From Bombella saccharophila (GTDB taxonomy: Bacteria; Pseudomonadota; Alphaproteobacteria; Acetobacterales; Acetobacteraceae), in assembly GCF_026385475.1 (NCBI RefSeq), contig NZ_JANIDW010000003.1, forward strand, positions 186,001-250,000: a DNA stretch of 64,000 nucleotides. The letters are read 5' to 3'. Under the pieces are notes generated by a model, which saw nothing but the letters and a program-made list of their open reading frames with translations, was not told the origin of the DNA and searched no databases. The translations under genes were made by a program, and so were the position numbers. How positions within the stretch are numbered: position 1 is the first letter of the stretch; each line of letters starts with the position of its first letter. Of this stretch, positions 27,257 to 36,466 are shown one piece after another.

Positions 27257-28876
27257 TTGCAGGCTATTCGTGCCCATATGACATCTATCATCGGTCTCGC
27301 TGGCGTTTTGCTGGTAGCGGTGATGACAACGTTAAATGAGCAAGTCTCCCTCCAAGGTCTTGGTGATATTATGGGGGGGATGGGCCTTAGCCGGGACCCG
27401 TCCCGGTGGTTTGTTAGCCTCTATACCTCCGCACAGGTGATTGGGGCAGGGCTCTCCCCATGGATGGCTATTACGTTTAGCTTGCGCCGTTGGGCTTTGT
27501 TTGTGCTGGCCCTTGCTCTAAGCAGCATTGTGCCGATGGCTTTTTGCACGATGCCCATAGCCGTTTATAGTTTGCGCAGCGTGCAGGGTTTGGCTGGTGG
27601 ATTTGCCATCCCTTTGCTGATGTTCTCCATCTTGCGGATTCTGCCTTTTCATCTGCGGGCTTATGGGCTGGTGGCTTATACGCTTGTCTCCACCTGTTTT
27701 CCTTATCTCGGTACGGCTTTGGCTGGGATATGGACGGATTTTTTCAGTTGGCGGTTTATCTTCTTGCAAGCTATCCCGTTAGGCGCGTTAGCGGGGGCAT
27801 GTATTTGGTATGGTATGCCTGTTACGGAGCCACAACATCATCGCTTAAAGCGGTTTAATGGTTATGGCTTGCTATTTTTTGTTATAGCCGCTTGGTGCCT
27901 AACAACGGTGCTGTCCCTTGGTGATTGGCTGGACTGGTTCAATTCATCCCTTATTTGCGTCTTGAGTGTGATTGGTGTCGCAGCCATCCCCCTTTTGGTG
28001 TGGAATGAATGGCGGCATCCTTTGCCTTTTTTCCGCTTTCAACTTCTCAGTCGGAATAATTATTTCTACGGGGTAGGGGGGATTAGCCTCTTTGTGGTGG
28101 TCTCACTCTCTGCCTCGGCTGTGCCTTTGCAGTTTCTGACAAAGATAGTGGGCTATCGGCCGGAGCAAAGCTATCTCATCACCTTAGAAGTCGCAGCGGT
28201 GGAGATATTGGTCGCGCCTTTTGTGGGGTATTTGCTCAATAGGCGGGAGGTGGATTGTCGCATCATCGGCTTTAGCGGCATGGTTTGCATGTTCATCGCC
28301 TGTTGTGGGGATTCCCTCGTTACCTCCGTATGGCAACGGCCGGAGTTTTATCTCTGGCAGTTTTTGCAAGGCATAGGCGGGGTGATGGTGTTGGCCTCCC
28401 TGTTGATGATGTCCACCAATGCCGTTGTGGCAGAAGAATCACCTTTTGCCGTTGCGTTGGTGAATATGCCGCGTGCCTTCATGATGGTGGGGGGCACATG
28501 GTTGGTGGATTTAGTGACGCGGTGGCGCGGTGGCCTGCATGAGGGCCGCTTGGCAGACCGCTTGGGCCAATATCGGTACGCGCTTGTGCAAGGTAGTAGC
28601 CCTTTATTGCAAAGCCCTACGCCTTTTTTACCAGATGGAACACCGCGTTATCGCGGGAGTATGGCGTATCTTAAACAGCAATTTCATCATCAAGCCACTG
28701 TGCTGACGTTATCGGATTTATTCTGCGTTTTGGCAGCATTGTTAGTGGTGTTGATGGTTTTTATCCTCATTGTGCCTGTGCGAACTTATCCACCATGGGT
28801 TGTATTTGCACCACGAGTTGTGACATCGCCAGAGCAGCCAGAGGCCCAGCGTGGGGAAGGGGTGGAAGAAGAATGA
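27257..28876 (+). CDS. MFS multidrug efflux permease, DHA2/EmrB-like
   Basis: 539 residues with about 14 membrane helices. The TTG start at 27257 is 5 nt after AGGAGG; the alternative ATG at 27278 loses seven residues and has no such site. MFS motifs are loose: LQGLGDIMGGMGL in the first helices, and RSVQGLAGGFAIPLLM like motif C of DHA2 transporters. It is the inner-membrane pump of a tripartite system; the stop overlaps the adaptor start as ATGA. Confidence 0.87.
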   Translation: MQAIRAHMTSIIGLAGVLLVAVMTTLNEQVSLQGLGDIMGGMGLSRDPSRWFVSLYTSAQVIGAGLSPWMAITFSLRRWALFVLALALSSIVPMAFCTMPIAVYSLRSVQGLAGGFAIPLLMFSILRILPFHLRAYGLVAYTLVSTCFPYLGTALAGIWTDFFSWRFIFLQAIPLGALAGACIWYGMPVTEPQHHRLKRFNGYGLLFFVIAAWCLTTVLSLGDWLDWFNSSLICVLSVIGVAAIPLLVWNEWRHPLPFFRFQLLSRNNYFYGVGGISLFVVVSLSASAVPLQFLTKIVGYRPEQSYLITLEVAAVEILVAPFVGYLLNRREVDCRIIGFSGMVCMFIACCGDSLVTSVWQRPEFYLWQFLQGIGGVMVLASLLMMSTNAVVAEESPFAVALVNMPRAFMMVGGTWLVDLVTRWRGGLHEGRLADRLGQYRYALVQGSSPLLQSPTPFLPDGTPRYRGSMAYLKQQFHHQATVLTLSDLFCVLAALLVVLMVFILIVPVRTYPPWVVFAPRVVTSPEQPEAQRGEGVEEE

Positions 28877-29994
28877 CACAACAAGCAGCAGAACATCATG
28901 GCCATAAGCAGCAAGGGCGTTTTTTGGGGCAACGCTGGCCGGTCTGGTTAGCGGGGGGGATTCTGGCTCTTTTTGTGGGTGTGATTCTGGCGATTGTGTT
29001 CATCCCTGCTGCACGCGTATGGACGAATGATGCGTATGTGACGGCACATTATAGCGTTATCGCCCCGCGTGTACCGGGGCAGGTTGTGGCTGTGGCAGTG
29101 GATGATAACCAGAGTGTTCATGCAGGGGATGTGCTGGTCCAGCTCGACCCACGTGATTATCAAACTACATTAGACCAAGCCCGCGCGACCGAGGCGCATG
29201 ACCGTGCGGTGGTGTTGGATGCTGCTGCTACTGTAGCGCGTCAACCCGCTTTGATTGCCGAGGCTCAAGCGCATGTGGCGCAATTAACCGCGCAGTTGAT
29301 TTTCGCCCGGCAGAATGCAACCCGTTATGCCCATTTGGCGCGTAATGGTGCGGGGAGCCGCGAGGAGGGCGAGCGCACACGGGCAAGTTTGGATGAGCTG
29401 GCAGCGTCCCTCCAAGCCGCGCAAGCGCAATATGCCGCAGCCCAAGCGCAGCTACGTGTGTTGGAGGCTGTGCAGGATTCAGCACGCCGCCAAGTGGAGG
29501 TGGATCATGCACGGGTGCATCAGGCAGAGTTGAACCTTTCTTACACCACCATTCGTGCGCCTTTTGATGGCATGGTTGGGGAACGCACCGTTCAGGTGGG
29601 AAATTACGTTCCTAATGGGGCGGCGTTGATGGCCCTTGTGCCGATGGACCAACTTTGGATTGAGGCAAATTATCGGGAGTTAGCCCTCCAGCATATGCGC
29701 CCCGGCCAGAAGGCCCGCATCCATGTTGATGCTTATGATATTGACCTTGAGGGCGTCGTGGATAGTGTCCCGCCTGCCTCTGGAGCGGCTTTTGCGCCTT
29801 TGGCACCAGAAAATGCTACGGGTAATTTTACAAAGATTGTCCAACGTCTGCCGGTGAAAATTACCCTTCTTCCCGGTCAGCCTCATGCACGGCTATTGCG
29901 GATGGGGCTTTCGGTCGAGACAACGGTGGAGACGCATTTAGCCAATATTGTGCAGGCTCAAAAGCGGCTTGACCGTGGGGTGACGGATAAATGA
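28873..29994 (+). CDS. HlyD/EmrA-type membrane fusion protein
   Basis: 373 residues. The start at 28873 overlaps the MFS stop (ATGA). One N-terminal membrane anchor (WLAGGILALFVGVILAIVF), then a biotinyl-lipoyl-like half (VIAPRVPGQVVAVAVDDNQS), an Ala/Gln-rich coiled coil of about 130 residues, and the second half (YTTIRAPFDGMVGERTVQVG). It links the MFS pump to the outer-membrane channel. It in turn overlaps the next gene by ATGA. Confidence 0.9.
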   Translation: MTQQAAEHHGHKQQGRFLGQRWPVWLAGGILALFVGVILAIVFIPAARVWTNDAYVTAHYSVIAPRVPGQVVAVAVDDNQSVHAGDVLVQLDPRDYQTTLDQARATEAHDRAVVLDAAATVARQPALIAEAQAHVAQLTAQLIFARQNATRYAHLARNGAGSREEGERTRASLDELAASLQAAQAQYAAAQAQLRVLEAVQDSARRQVEVDHARVHQAELNLSYTTIRAPFDGMVGERTVQVGNYVPNGAALMALVPMDQLWIEANYRELALQHMRPGQKARIHVDAYDIDLEGVVDSVPPASGAAFAPLAPENATGNFTKIVQRLPVKITLLPGQPHARLLRMGLSVETTVETHLANIVQAQKRLDRGVTDK

Positions 29995-31502
29995 GGCAGC
30001 GTAGTTTTTGGCTTTTAATAGGCCTATTAGGGCTGGGTGGGTGTATCCGCACGGGGGCGGATTATAAAACCCCAAAAGAGACGGACCAACCTAGTGGCTG
30101 GGAGAAAGCGGCTGATGTGCATGAGGCACGGACGCGCGGTTTTATTCATGCAGGGGATGTGGATACGACATGGTGGCAGCAATGGCACGACCCTGTTTTA
30201 AATAAATTGGTCGAGCGGCTTTCGCGCGATAATTTGGATATTCGGCAAGCGGCCACGCGGGTGCTTCAAGCTCGTGGGGAGCTTAAAGTAGTCGCCTCGG
30301 AAGGGGTGCCGAGCCTAAATTGGGCAGGCTCTTATACATGGACGCAGCAGAGCACCCACGGCTTTCTCACCCTCGCTCAGCCTGCACCGGGGGCGAATTT
30401 GCAATATCAGCAATATGCCAATGTTGGTTCAGCCTCGTGGGATATGGATTTATTTGGCCGTATTCGCCGCCTTGTAGAGGCAGGTAAAGCCCGCGTGGTG
30501 GAGCAGCAAGCCTATGCGCGTGGGGTGGCGTTGGGACGGCTGGCCGACCTCGTGGAGGCTTATTTGCGCCTTCGTGCTGTGCAGGCACAGATTCACCTTA
30601 CAGAGCAACATCAAGCCCTTGTGCGGCACGACCTTGCCCTTGTGTTAGCACGGCAGACAGAAGGAGCCGCGAATGACTTGGAGGTCGCGCAGGCGCGTGG
30701 GCAGGTGGAGCAAACCGATAGTGCTTTACCCCCTTTACGGGAGATGCAAGCGGCATTGATTAACACGATTGGCGTGATGCTTGCTTTGCCGCCTCGTGCG
30801 TTGGAGGGGGAGTTACTGCCTATACGTCCGCAGCTGGACCTCCCTGTTTCGGTCGGGGTTGGGGTGCCATCCAGCCTCGCCCAACGGAGGCCGGATATTA
30901 TGATGGCTGATGCACGGCTCCATGCCGCTACGGCAGAGGTGGGGGCGGCAAAAGCGGCCTTTTACCCTGATATTAATCTAGCGGGTAATTTAGGAACACA
31001 AAGCCTCTCTGCGGGGGATTTCTTCATGCCGGGGGCGAAATATTTTACCCTTGGCCCTACTGTCAATGTACCGATTTTTGAGGGGGGACGTTTACGCGGC
31101 ACCTTGGCTTTGCGTAAGGCGGAGCAGCAGGAGATAGCCCTTGCTTACCGGCAAACAGTCTTAGAGGCATGGCGGGATGTTGATGATGCAATTACCCGTA
31201 TGGCGCAACTCCAGCTACGGTATCAGCATATCATGGAGCTTGTTCGTCAGAATCGTAAAGCCTATGAGGCAGCACGGCTGCAATATCGGGATGGTGCGGT
31301 GCCTTTCTTAGAGGTGGACCGCGCGGAATCCATGTTGCTTTCCAGCCAAGTGGTGGAGGCAGAACTCCATATGCAAACAGCGTTAGCCGCTGTGGGCCTC
31401 TATCGTGCTTTGGGTGGTGGATGGCAAACGATGATGGCGACAACAGAGCAGCGCATGATAGGTAATCATGCGCATGAGAGCCAGATTGAACATCAAGAAT
31501 AA
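29991..31502 (+). CDS. NodT/OprM-type outer-membrane efflux lipoprotein
   Basis: 503 residues. Signal peptide with a lipobox-like LGGC, then the duplicated TolC-fold helical repeats: WWQQWHDPVLNKLVERL near the N-terminus, SLAQRRPDIMMADARLHAATAEVGAAKAAFYPDI-like sequence, and PIFEGGRLRGTL. It is the outer-membrane exit duct, completing the MFS-HlyD-OMF operon whose three genes are joined by 4-nt overlaps. Confidence 0.92.
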   Translation: MRQRSFWLLIGLLGLGGCIRTGADYKTPKETDQPSGWEKAADVHEARTRGFIHAGDVDTTWWQQWHDPVLNKLVERLSRDNLDIRQAATRVLQARGELKVVASEGVPSLNWAGSYTWTQQSTHGFLTLAQPAPGANLQYQQYANVGSASWDMDLFGRIRRLVEAGKARVVEQQAYARGVALGRLADLVEAYLRLRAVQAQIHLTEQHQALVRHDLALVLARQTEGAANDLEVAQARGQVEQTDSALPPLREMQAALINTIGVMLALPPRALEGELLPIRPQLDLPVSVGVGVPSSLAQRRPDIMMADARLHAATAEVGAAKAAFYPDINLAGNLGTQSLSAGDFFMPGAKYFTLGPTVNVPIFEGGRLRGTLALRKAEQQEIALAYRQTVLEAWRDVDDAITRMAQLQLRYQHIMELVRQNRKAYEAARLQYRDGAVPFLEVDRAESMLLSSQVVEAELHMQTALAAVGLYRALGGGWQTMMATTEQRMIGNHAHESQIEHQE

Positions 31503-31568
31503 CCCTTAAAGAGGCTTTTTAGCGCGGATGGTTCTGAATCTATCTTGCACAGGAGGGAGGGGGGCGAT

Positions 31569-31583
31569 ATGCCAAAACCATGA
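31569..31583 (+). CDS. Four-codon upstream ORF overlapping the purH start
   Basis: ATG CCA AAA CCA TGA (peptide MPKP). It has a strong ribosome site (GGAGG at 31556-31560, 8 nt away), while the purH ATG at 31580 is about 19 nt from that site. The uORF stop overlaps the purH start as ATGA, so ribosomes ending here could restart on purH. Confidence 0.4.
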
Positions 31584-33178
31584 CTGATACACGCTTCTCC
31601 CCTCGTCGTGCCCTTCTTTCTGTCTCCGATAAGACTGGGTTGGTTGTACTCGCTCATGCCCTCATCGCAAAGGGGGTGGAAATCCTCTCGACAGGAGGGT
31701 CCGCTCGCACATTGCGCGATGCTGGCCTGCCGGTGAAGGAGGTCTCCGACCATACAGGCTTCCCCGAGATTTTGGATGGCCGTGTTAAGACGCTCGTACC
31801 GTGGATTCATGGTGGTATTCTTGGCCGCCGGGATAAGGCAGAGCATCAAGCGCAAATGCAGGAACATGGGATTGCCCCGATTGATTTGGTTTGTGTCAAT
31901 CTTTACCCATTTGCAGCGACTGTCGCTTCCGGCGCGGATGAAGAACAATGTGTCGAGAATATTGATATTGGCGGCCCGGCTATGGTGCGCGCGGCGGCGA
32001 AGAATTTTGCCTCTGTAGCGATTTTAACAAGCCCAACCCAATATGAAGCGTTTTTGAACGCCCTAGCGCAAGGGGGGACAACCCTAGCAGAACGCCGGGC
32101 ATGGGCTGCTGCGGCTTATACCCATACAGCAGCATATGATGGGATGATTGCTGCATGGTTCACCCAGCAGGATGATGAGGCAAGCAAAATAAATGGCGTG
32201 AGCTTACCGCCTGTTCTTACCCTCTCTGGCCAGCGTGATACGCTTTTGCGTTACGGTGAGAATCCTCATCAAGCAGCAGCGTTTTATCGGGATGGTAGTA
32301 CGCGGCCGGGTCTTGCTACAGCACGGCAGATTCAGGGGAAGGCTCTAAGCTATAATAACCTGAATGATACTGATGCCGCTTTTGAGGCTGTAGCAGAGTT
32401 TGAAGCCCCTACAGTGGTGATTGTGAAGCATGCAAACCCTTGCGGTGTTGCGTCCGCTGGGAGTGTTGTGGAGGCATGGAAGGCCGCCTTACGCTGTGAC
32501 CCAGTCTCTGCCTTTGGGGGGATTGTCGCGTTGAACCGGACGCTAGATGAAGCAACAGCGGAGCAGATTAGTGCCATCTTTACCGAGGTGATTGTCGCCC
32601 CAGATGCAGAGGAAGGGGCAAAGGCTATTCTTGCGAAGAAGAAGAATCTTCGTCTCTTGCTGACAGGTGGCGTGCCAGAGGCACAAGCACCGGGGCTGTC
32701 CTTCCGCTCGGTTTCGGGTGGGTTCTTAGCTCAGAGCCGGGATAATGGCCATGTCACGGAGGATATGCTGAAGGTCGTCACCAAGCGTCAGCCAAGCAAG
32801 GAGGAGATGGCGGACCTCCTTTTTGCTTTCCGCGTTGCCAAACATGTGAAGTCTAATGCCGTGATTTATGTGAAGGATCAGGCTACGGTTGGCATTGGTG
32901 CGGGGCAGATGTCCCGTGTGGATAGTGCGCGTATTGCAGCGCGTAAAAGTGAGGATGCCGCACAGGCTGCGGGGGAGACTGATGCTTTGACAAAAGGCTC
33001 TGTTGCTGCTTCTGATGCCTTCTTCCCCTTTGCTGATGGGCTAGAGAGCGTGGTAGCAGCCGGGGCTACGGCGGTGATTCAACCTGGTGGTTCCATCCGT
33101 GACCAAGAGGTGATTGATGCTGCTGATAAAGCAGGGATTGCGATGGTCTTTACGGGTATGCGGCATTTTAGGCACTAA
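31580..33178 (+). CDS. purH: Bifunctional AICAR transformylase / IMP cyclohydrolase
   Basis: 532 residues. It performs the last two steps of IMP synthesis. The N-terminal MGS-like cyclohydrolase domain shows SVSDKTGL and [17 protein letters not shown]. The C-terminal transformylase shows [41 protein letters not shown] and the terminal TGMRHFRH. It is preceded by a tiny overlapping ORF with the better ribosome site. Confidence 0.96.
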   Translation: MTDTRFSPRRALLSVSDKTGLVVLAHALIAKGVEILSTGGSARTLRDAGLPVKEVSDHTGFPEILDGRVKTLVPWIHGGILGRRDKAEHQAQMQEHGIAPIDLVCVNLYPFAATVASGADEEQCVENIDIGGPAMVRAAAKNFASVAILTSPTQYEAFLNALAQGGTTLAERRAWAAAAYTHTAAYDGMIAAWFTQQDDEASKINGVSLPPVLTLSGQRDTLLRYGENPHQAAAFYRDGSTRPGLATARQIQGKALSYNNLNDTDAAFEAVAEFEAPTVVIVKHANPCGVASAGSVVEAWKAALRCDPVSAFGGIVALNRTLDEATAEQISAIFTEVIVAPDAEEGAKAILAKKKNLRLLLTGGVPEAQAPGLSFRSVSGGFLAQSRDNGHVTEDMLKVVTKRQPSKEEMADLLFAFRVAKHVKSNAVIYVKDQATVGIGAGQMSRVDSARIAARKSEDAAQAAGETDALTKGSVAASDAFFPFADGLESVVAAGATAVIQPGGSIRDQEVIDAADKAGIAMVFTGMRHFRH

Positions 33179-33188
33179 GGAGCATGTG

Positions 33189-33575
33189 ATGATCGCTCGT
33201 TTTTCTGCATTTTTTGTCATCATGATGGGCTTACTCGGCATGATGCCGGCTTTCGCCCATGCTGCGGAATGTCAGTATGATGTGCGGCCCTTGCCTGTTT
33301 TTACAGGGACAGTAAGCCGCATTACGGGCGATGGCGTGCTTTTTACCGATGGGCGTACAGTCGTCATGCCGGAATCTCTTTTGCCTTTTGTACGGTTGGA
33401 TAAAGAGGTGAAGTTGCATGGTCTGCTCAGCCTTGATGGGCATAAGATTTGGATGCTGGCCCTTTATGATAAAGAGCAGCTTATTTGCCCATCCGCGTTG
33501 GATGTCCGCAAAGGGGCTTATCCCGGCTCCCCTGCTTATGATGTCATTGAGCATAAGAGTGGTGAATCCCCCTGA
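33189..33575 (+). CDS. Small exported protein of unknown function
   Basis: 128 residues. The start at 33189 is set by AAGGAG 5-6 nt upstream (the purH stop lies inside that site). Signal peptide MIARFSAFFVIMMGLLGMMPAFAHA, then a small all-beta-looking domain (VFTGTVSRITGDGVLFTDGR) with two Cys, near positions 28 and 105, which may pair. I do not recognise the family. It sits 10 nt after purH and 8 nt before nadK, so likely one transcript. Confidence 0.7.
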   Translation: MIARFSAFFVIMMGLLGMMPAFAHAAECQYDVRPLPVFTGTVSRITGDGVLFTDGRTVVMPESLLPFVRLDKEVKLHGLLSLDGHKIWMLALYDKEQLICPSALDVRKGAYPGSPAYDVIEHKSGESP

Positions 33576-33583
33576 GTGCCTCT

Positions 33584-34342
33584 ATGAATATTGCCTTTGT
33601 CGCAGCGGGGACGGACGCCGCGCAGGAAGCCCTCACGCGCTTTACGGAGCGTTATGGCAATGTCCCGTTAGAGCAAGCTGAAGTTCTCGTCTGCTTAGGC
33701 GGCGATGGCTTCATGCTGGAGACATTATTGCAAATTATTGGGCGTAATATCCCTGTCTTTGGTATGAATTACGGGACGGTTGGTTTTTTGATGAACCATC
33801 CAGAGGAGGATCAGCTCCCTCAACGTCTAGCTTATGCTCAGCATACGGAGATCGCCCCGCTGCATATGTGGGCGCGCACCACAGCGGGTGAGATGCATGA
33901 GGGTGTCGGCTTTAATGATGTGTTCCTTTACCGCGAGACACGCCAGACGGTTCATATCGGTATAGAGGTTGATGGCCGCGTGCGGATGCCGCGCTTAACT
34001 TGTGATGGCGTTATTCTGGCTACTCCAGCGGGATCAACTGCTTATAATCGTTCTGCTCATGGGCCGATTATTCCTTTAGGGGCGGAGCTTTTATCCCTTA
34101 CACCAATATCGCCTTTTCAGCCGCGCCATTGGCGGGGGGCGTTATTGCCAGCGGATGTAACTGTACGCTTTACTTTGGCAGATACCAAAAAACGCCCCGC
34201 CTCTGCCGTTGCCGGGCCGGAGGAAATACGCGATGTGGAGGAGGTTATCGTCCGGTTAGACCAAGAGAAGAAAGTTACTCTACTGTTCGACCCTGACCAT
34301 AGCCTATCGGAACGGATTATTGCTGAACAATTTGCTGAATAA
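33584..34342 (+). CDS. nadK: NAD kinase
   Basis: 252 residues, short alphaproteobacterial type. It phosphorylates NAD to NADP. The ATP-binding motif VCLGGDGFMLETL (GGDG) and the glycine-rich ATPAGSTAYNRSAHGPI region are present, as is FGMNYGTVGFLMN. It starts 8 nt after the small exported protein gene. Confidence 0.93.
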   Translation: MNIAFVAAGTDAAQEALTRFTERYGNVPLEQAEVLVCLGGDGFMLETLLQIIGRNIPVFGMNYGTVGFLMNHPEEDQLPQRLAYAQHTEIAPLHMWARTTAGEMHEGVGFNDVFLYRETRQTVHIGIEVDGRVRMPRLTCDGVILATPAGSTAYNRSAHGPIIPLGAELLSLTPISPFQPRHWRGALLPADVTVRFTLADTKKRPASAVAGPEEIRDVEEVIVRLDQEKKVTLLFDPDHSLSERIIAEQFAE

Positions 34343-34462
34343 ATTGTACATAATTAAAAATAATGCTGTGACATTTTATTTAATGGATAGTTTTTGATGG
34401 GAGGACCCGTTATAGCTATTCAATATGTTCTGTTTAGGTAATGATTCCGTTGGAGAGATAAA

Positions 34463-34939
34463 ATGCGTGGAACAATTCTAAATTATGATATTCGCATTGG
34501 TGAAGGGCTGATTAGCGGTGATGATGGCAAGCGTTATACGTTTAAGGGAAGCAGCTTTGGCTCTGACAATGTTTTTTTAAAAAACGGAGTCGCTGTGGAT
34601 TTTGAAGTAGAGAATGATGAGGCACTCTCTATTTTTGTCGTACCAGGAACAGGCCAGACATCAACAAATGATATTTTCGAGGGGATTGGCGGTAAGTCTA
34701 AAATGGTTGCCGGGCTTCTTGCTCTCTTTGTGGGTGGGCTTGGTGTCCATAAGTTCTATTTAGGTTATAAACGAGCAGGCATTATTATGCTTTTGGTGAC
34801 TATTTTTGGGATTATCTTGCTAGGGATTCCAAGTATTATTATTGGGATTATTGCCTTTGTTGAAGGGATTATTTACCTCACAAGGTCTGATGAGGGTTTT
34901 TATCGAACATATGTGCAAAATCGCCGGGAGTGGTTTTAA
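34463..34939 (+). CDS. TM2-domain protein with an N-terminal cold-shock-like domain
   Basis: 158 residues. The first ~65 residues (MRGTILNYDIRIGEGLISGD...) have the look of a CspA-type OB-fold: short beta strands with G-x-I-S-G-D-D-G-x-x-Y-x-F. The C-terminal half is a TM2 domain with two hydrophobic helices separated by a short turn (VGGLGVHKFYLGYKRAGIIMLL). Function unknown. The gene is AT-richer than its neighbours (many ATT and AAA codons), which may point to transfer. Confidence 0.8.
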   Translation: MRGTILNYDIRIGEGLISGDDGKRYTFKGSSFGSDNVFLKNGVAVDFEVENDEALSIFVVPGTGQTSTNDIFEGIGGKSKMVAGLLALFVGGLGVHKFYLGYKRAGIIMLLVTIFGIILLGIPSIIIGIIAFVEGIIYLTRSDEGFYRTYVQNRREWF

Positions 34940-34968
34940 CCCTATCGGCTGTGGAGAGATGAAAATAG

Positions 34969-35001
34969 AAAGCCCGGCAGGCCTTCCCCTGCCGGGCTTT
35001 G
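34969..35001. terminator. Bidirectional terminator
   Basis: A perfect 11-bp stem (AGCCCGGCAGG at 34971-34981 with CCTGCCGGGCT at 34988-34998) and 6-nt loop lie between convergent genes, with short T runs on both strands. Confidence 0.85.
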
Positions 35002-35028
35002 CTGTAAGGACTTTACGATGAGACCTGT

Positions 35029-35964
35029 TTAATATGCAGGGGTCAGGAGGGGTTTACCGCTGAAATAGGCGTGCAAATTATCAATGATATTTTGCCCCAT
35101 TGCTAAGCGTGTCTCTATCGTTGCGGAACCTTGATGGGGTTGAAGGACGACATTCTCCAGCGCGAAAAAGGCCGGATTAATCTTTGGCTCATTCTGAAAG
35201 ACATCCAGCCCCGCCCCGGCAATGGTTTTGTTTTGGAGGGCAGTGAGCAGGGCGTCCTCATCCACCACGCTACCGCGAGCTGTATTGATGAGGACGCCGT
35301 CCTTGCCGAGGGCTTCAAGAATCTCCGCATTAATCAACCCTTTTGTTTGGGCTGTTGCGGGGAGGGTTAGCACCAAAACATCTGCCCAATGGGCAAGAGC
35401 TTTTAAATCTGACTCAAAAGCTAGTGGACTATTGGCATGGTGATGGCTACTAAAATAGGCGACCTCCATAGCACTGGCCTGCGCGCGTTGCGCTACTGCT
35501 TGGCCAATACGGCCAAACCCGGCAATCCCTAATTTCCGCCCTTTTAGGGAATGGGCGAGGGGTGGCAATGTCCCATCAGCCCATGTGCCTTTGCGTAAAA
35601 ACGTCTCATTGGCTCTTAGATTACGCTTGAGCGCGAGTAGAAGTAGCATGGCCATATCGGCTACATCATCGGTGGAGATGTCGGTTGTGACAGTGACGCG
35701 GATAGCGCGCTTTTTGGCCTCTGTCAGGTCGATGCGGTCTAACCCCACACCATTAACAGCGATGATTTCGAGATTAGGTAAGGCGGCCATGATCTCTGGG
35801 GCAACGCCGTAGGAGCCGCCTGTAGCAACTGCCCGAATGGTAGGTGCAACCTCTTTAAGAGCGTCTAACGTGCTGAATTGTAGAAGCGTGAAGTCCTTTG
35901 TGAGGGCTTCCATCGTAGGGGCGGGGAGGGGTTCTAAAAGCAGGAGGGGTTGTTTTGGGGACAT
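35029..35964 (-). CDS. D-isomer-specific 2-hydroxyacid dehydrogenase
   Basis: 311 residues. Rossmann motif GIAGFGRIGQAVAQRA, then the catalytic Arg in INTARGSVVDEDAL, Glu in NEPKINP and His in PHQGSATIETR. It reduces a 2-keto acid with NAD(P)H. Hydroxypyruvate/glyoxylate or 2-ketogluconate are likely substrates in this family, and the latter would fit an acetic acid bacterium, but sequence alone does not decide. GAAAGG lies 9 nt before the start. Third gene of a minus-strand operon, 13 nt after the phosphatase. Confidence 0.9.
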   Translation of the reverse strand: MSPKQPLLLLEPLPAPTMEALTKDFTLLQFSTLDALKEVAPTIRAVATGGSYGVAPEIMAALPNLEIIAVNGVGLDRIDLTEAKKRAIRVTVTTDISTDDVADMAMLLLLALKRNLRANETFLRKGTWADGTLPPLAHSLKGRKLGIAGFGRIGQAVAQRAQASAMEVAYFSSHHHANSPLAFESDLKALAHWADVLVLTLPATAQTKGLINAEILEALGKDGVLINTARGSVVDEDALLTALQNKTIAGAGLDVFQNEPKINPAFFALENVVLQPHQGSATIETRLAMGQNIIDNLHAYFSGKPLLTPAY

Positions 35965-35977
35965 GATGAAGGACCTT

Positions 35978-36466
35978 TCAGAGAGAGGAAGACTCTAAAT
36001 AACGTGCTGCAAGAGCTTTACAGCCAGCTTCCACATCGTGCCATGTGGTCTCAAAACCGGCTTCAGGGCCATAATAGGGGTCGGCTACATCGCGCCGTGT
36101 TTCATGAGGGATATGCTCTAATAAAAGGCTGAGTTTCGCTTTGCTTTGGGCAGGCTGCATCTTTTGCAAGGCGGCTAGATGGGAGCGGTCTAAAGCAATG
36201 ATGTGGTCGAATCGTTCAAAATCTTCTTTACGGACTTGGCGGGCGCGGAGGGGGTCGGCATTCAACCCATGGCGGCGCGCTGTAGCGCGGGCGCGTGGGT
36301 CTGGTCGGTCGCCTTCATGCCAATTCCCCGTCCCTGCGGAGTCGATATCTGCCATGAGGCCGCGTTGTTCAATTTCGCGCCGCATAGCGAGTTCTGCCAA
36401 GGGAGAGCGGCAAATATTGCCGGTGCAAACAAATAAGAAGGAAGGCGCAGAGGAGAGGCAGCTCAT
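35978..36466 (-). CDS. Low-molecular-weight protein tyrosine phosphatase
   Basis: 162 residues. The start at 36466 overlaps the AEC transporter stop (ATGA). The P-loop CTGNICRS near the N-terminus holds the nucleophile Cys14 and Arg20; the general-acid Asp is in DVADPYYG. It hydrolyses phosphotyrosine; substrates here are unknown, and no tyrosine kinase gene lies nearby. Confidence 0.92.
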   Translation of the reverse strand: MSCLSSAPSFLFVCTGNICRSPLAELAMRREIEQRGLMADIDSAGTGNWHEGDRPDPRARATARRHGLNADPLRARQVRKEDFERFDHIIALDRSHLAALQKMQPAQSKAKLSLLLEHIPHETRRDVADPYYGPEAGFETTWHDVEAGCKALAARYLESSSL

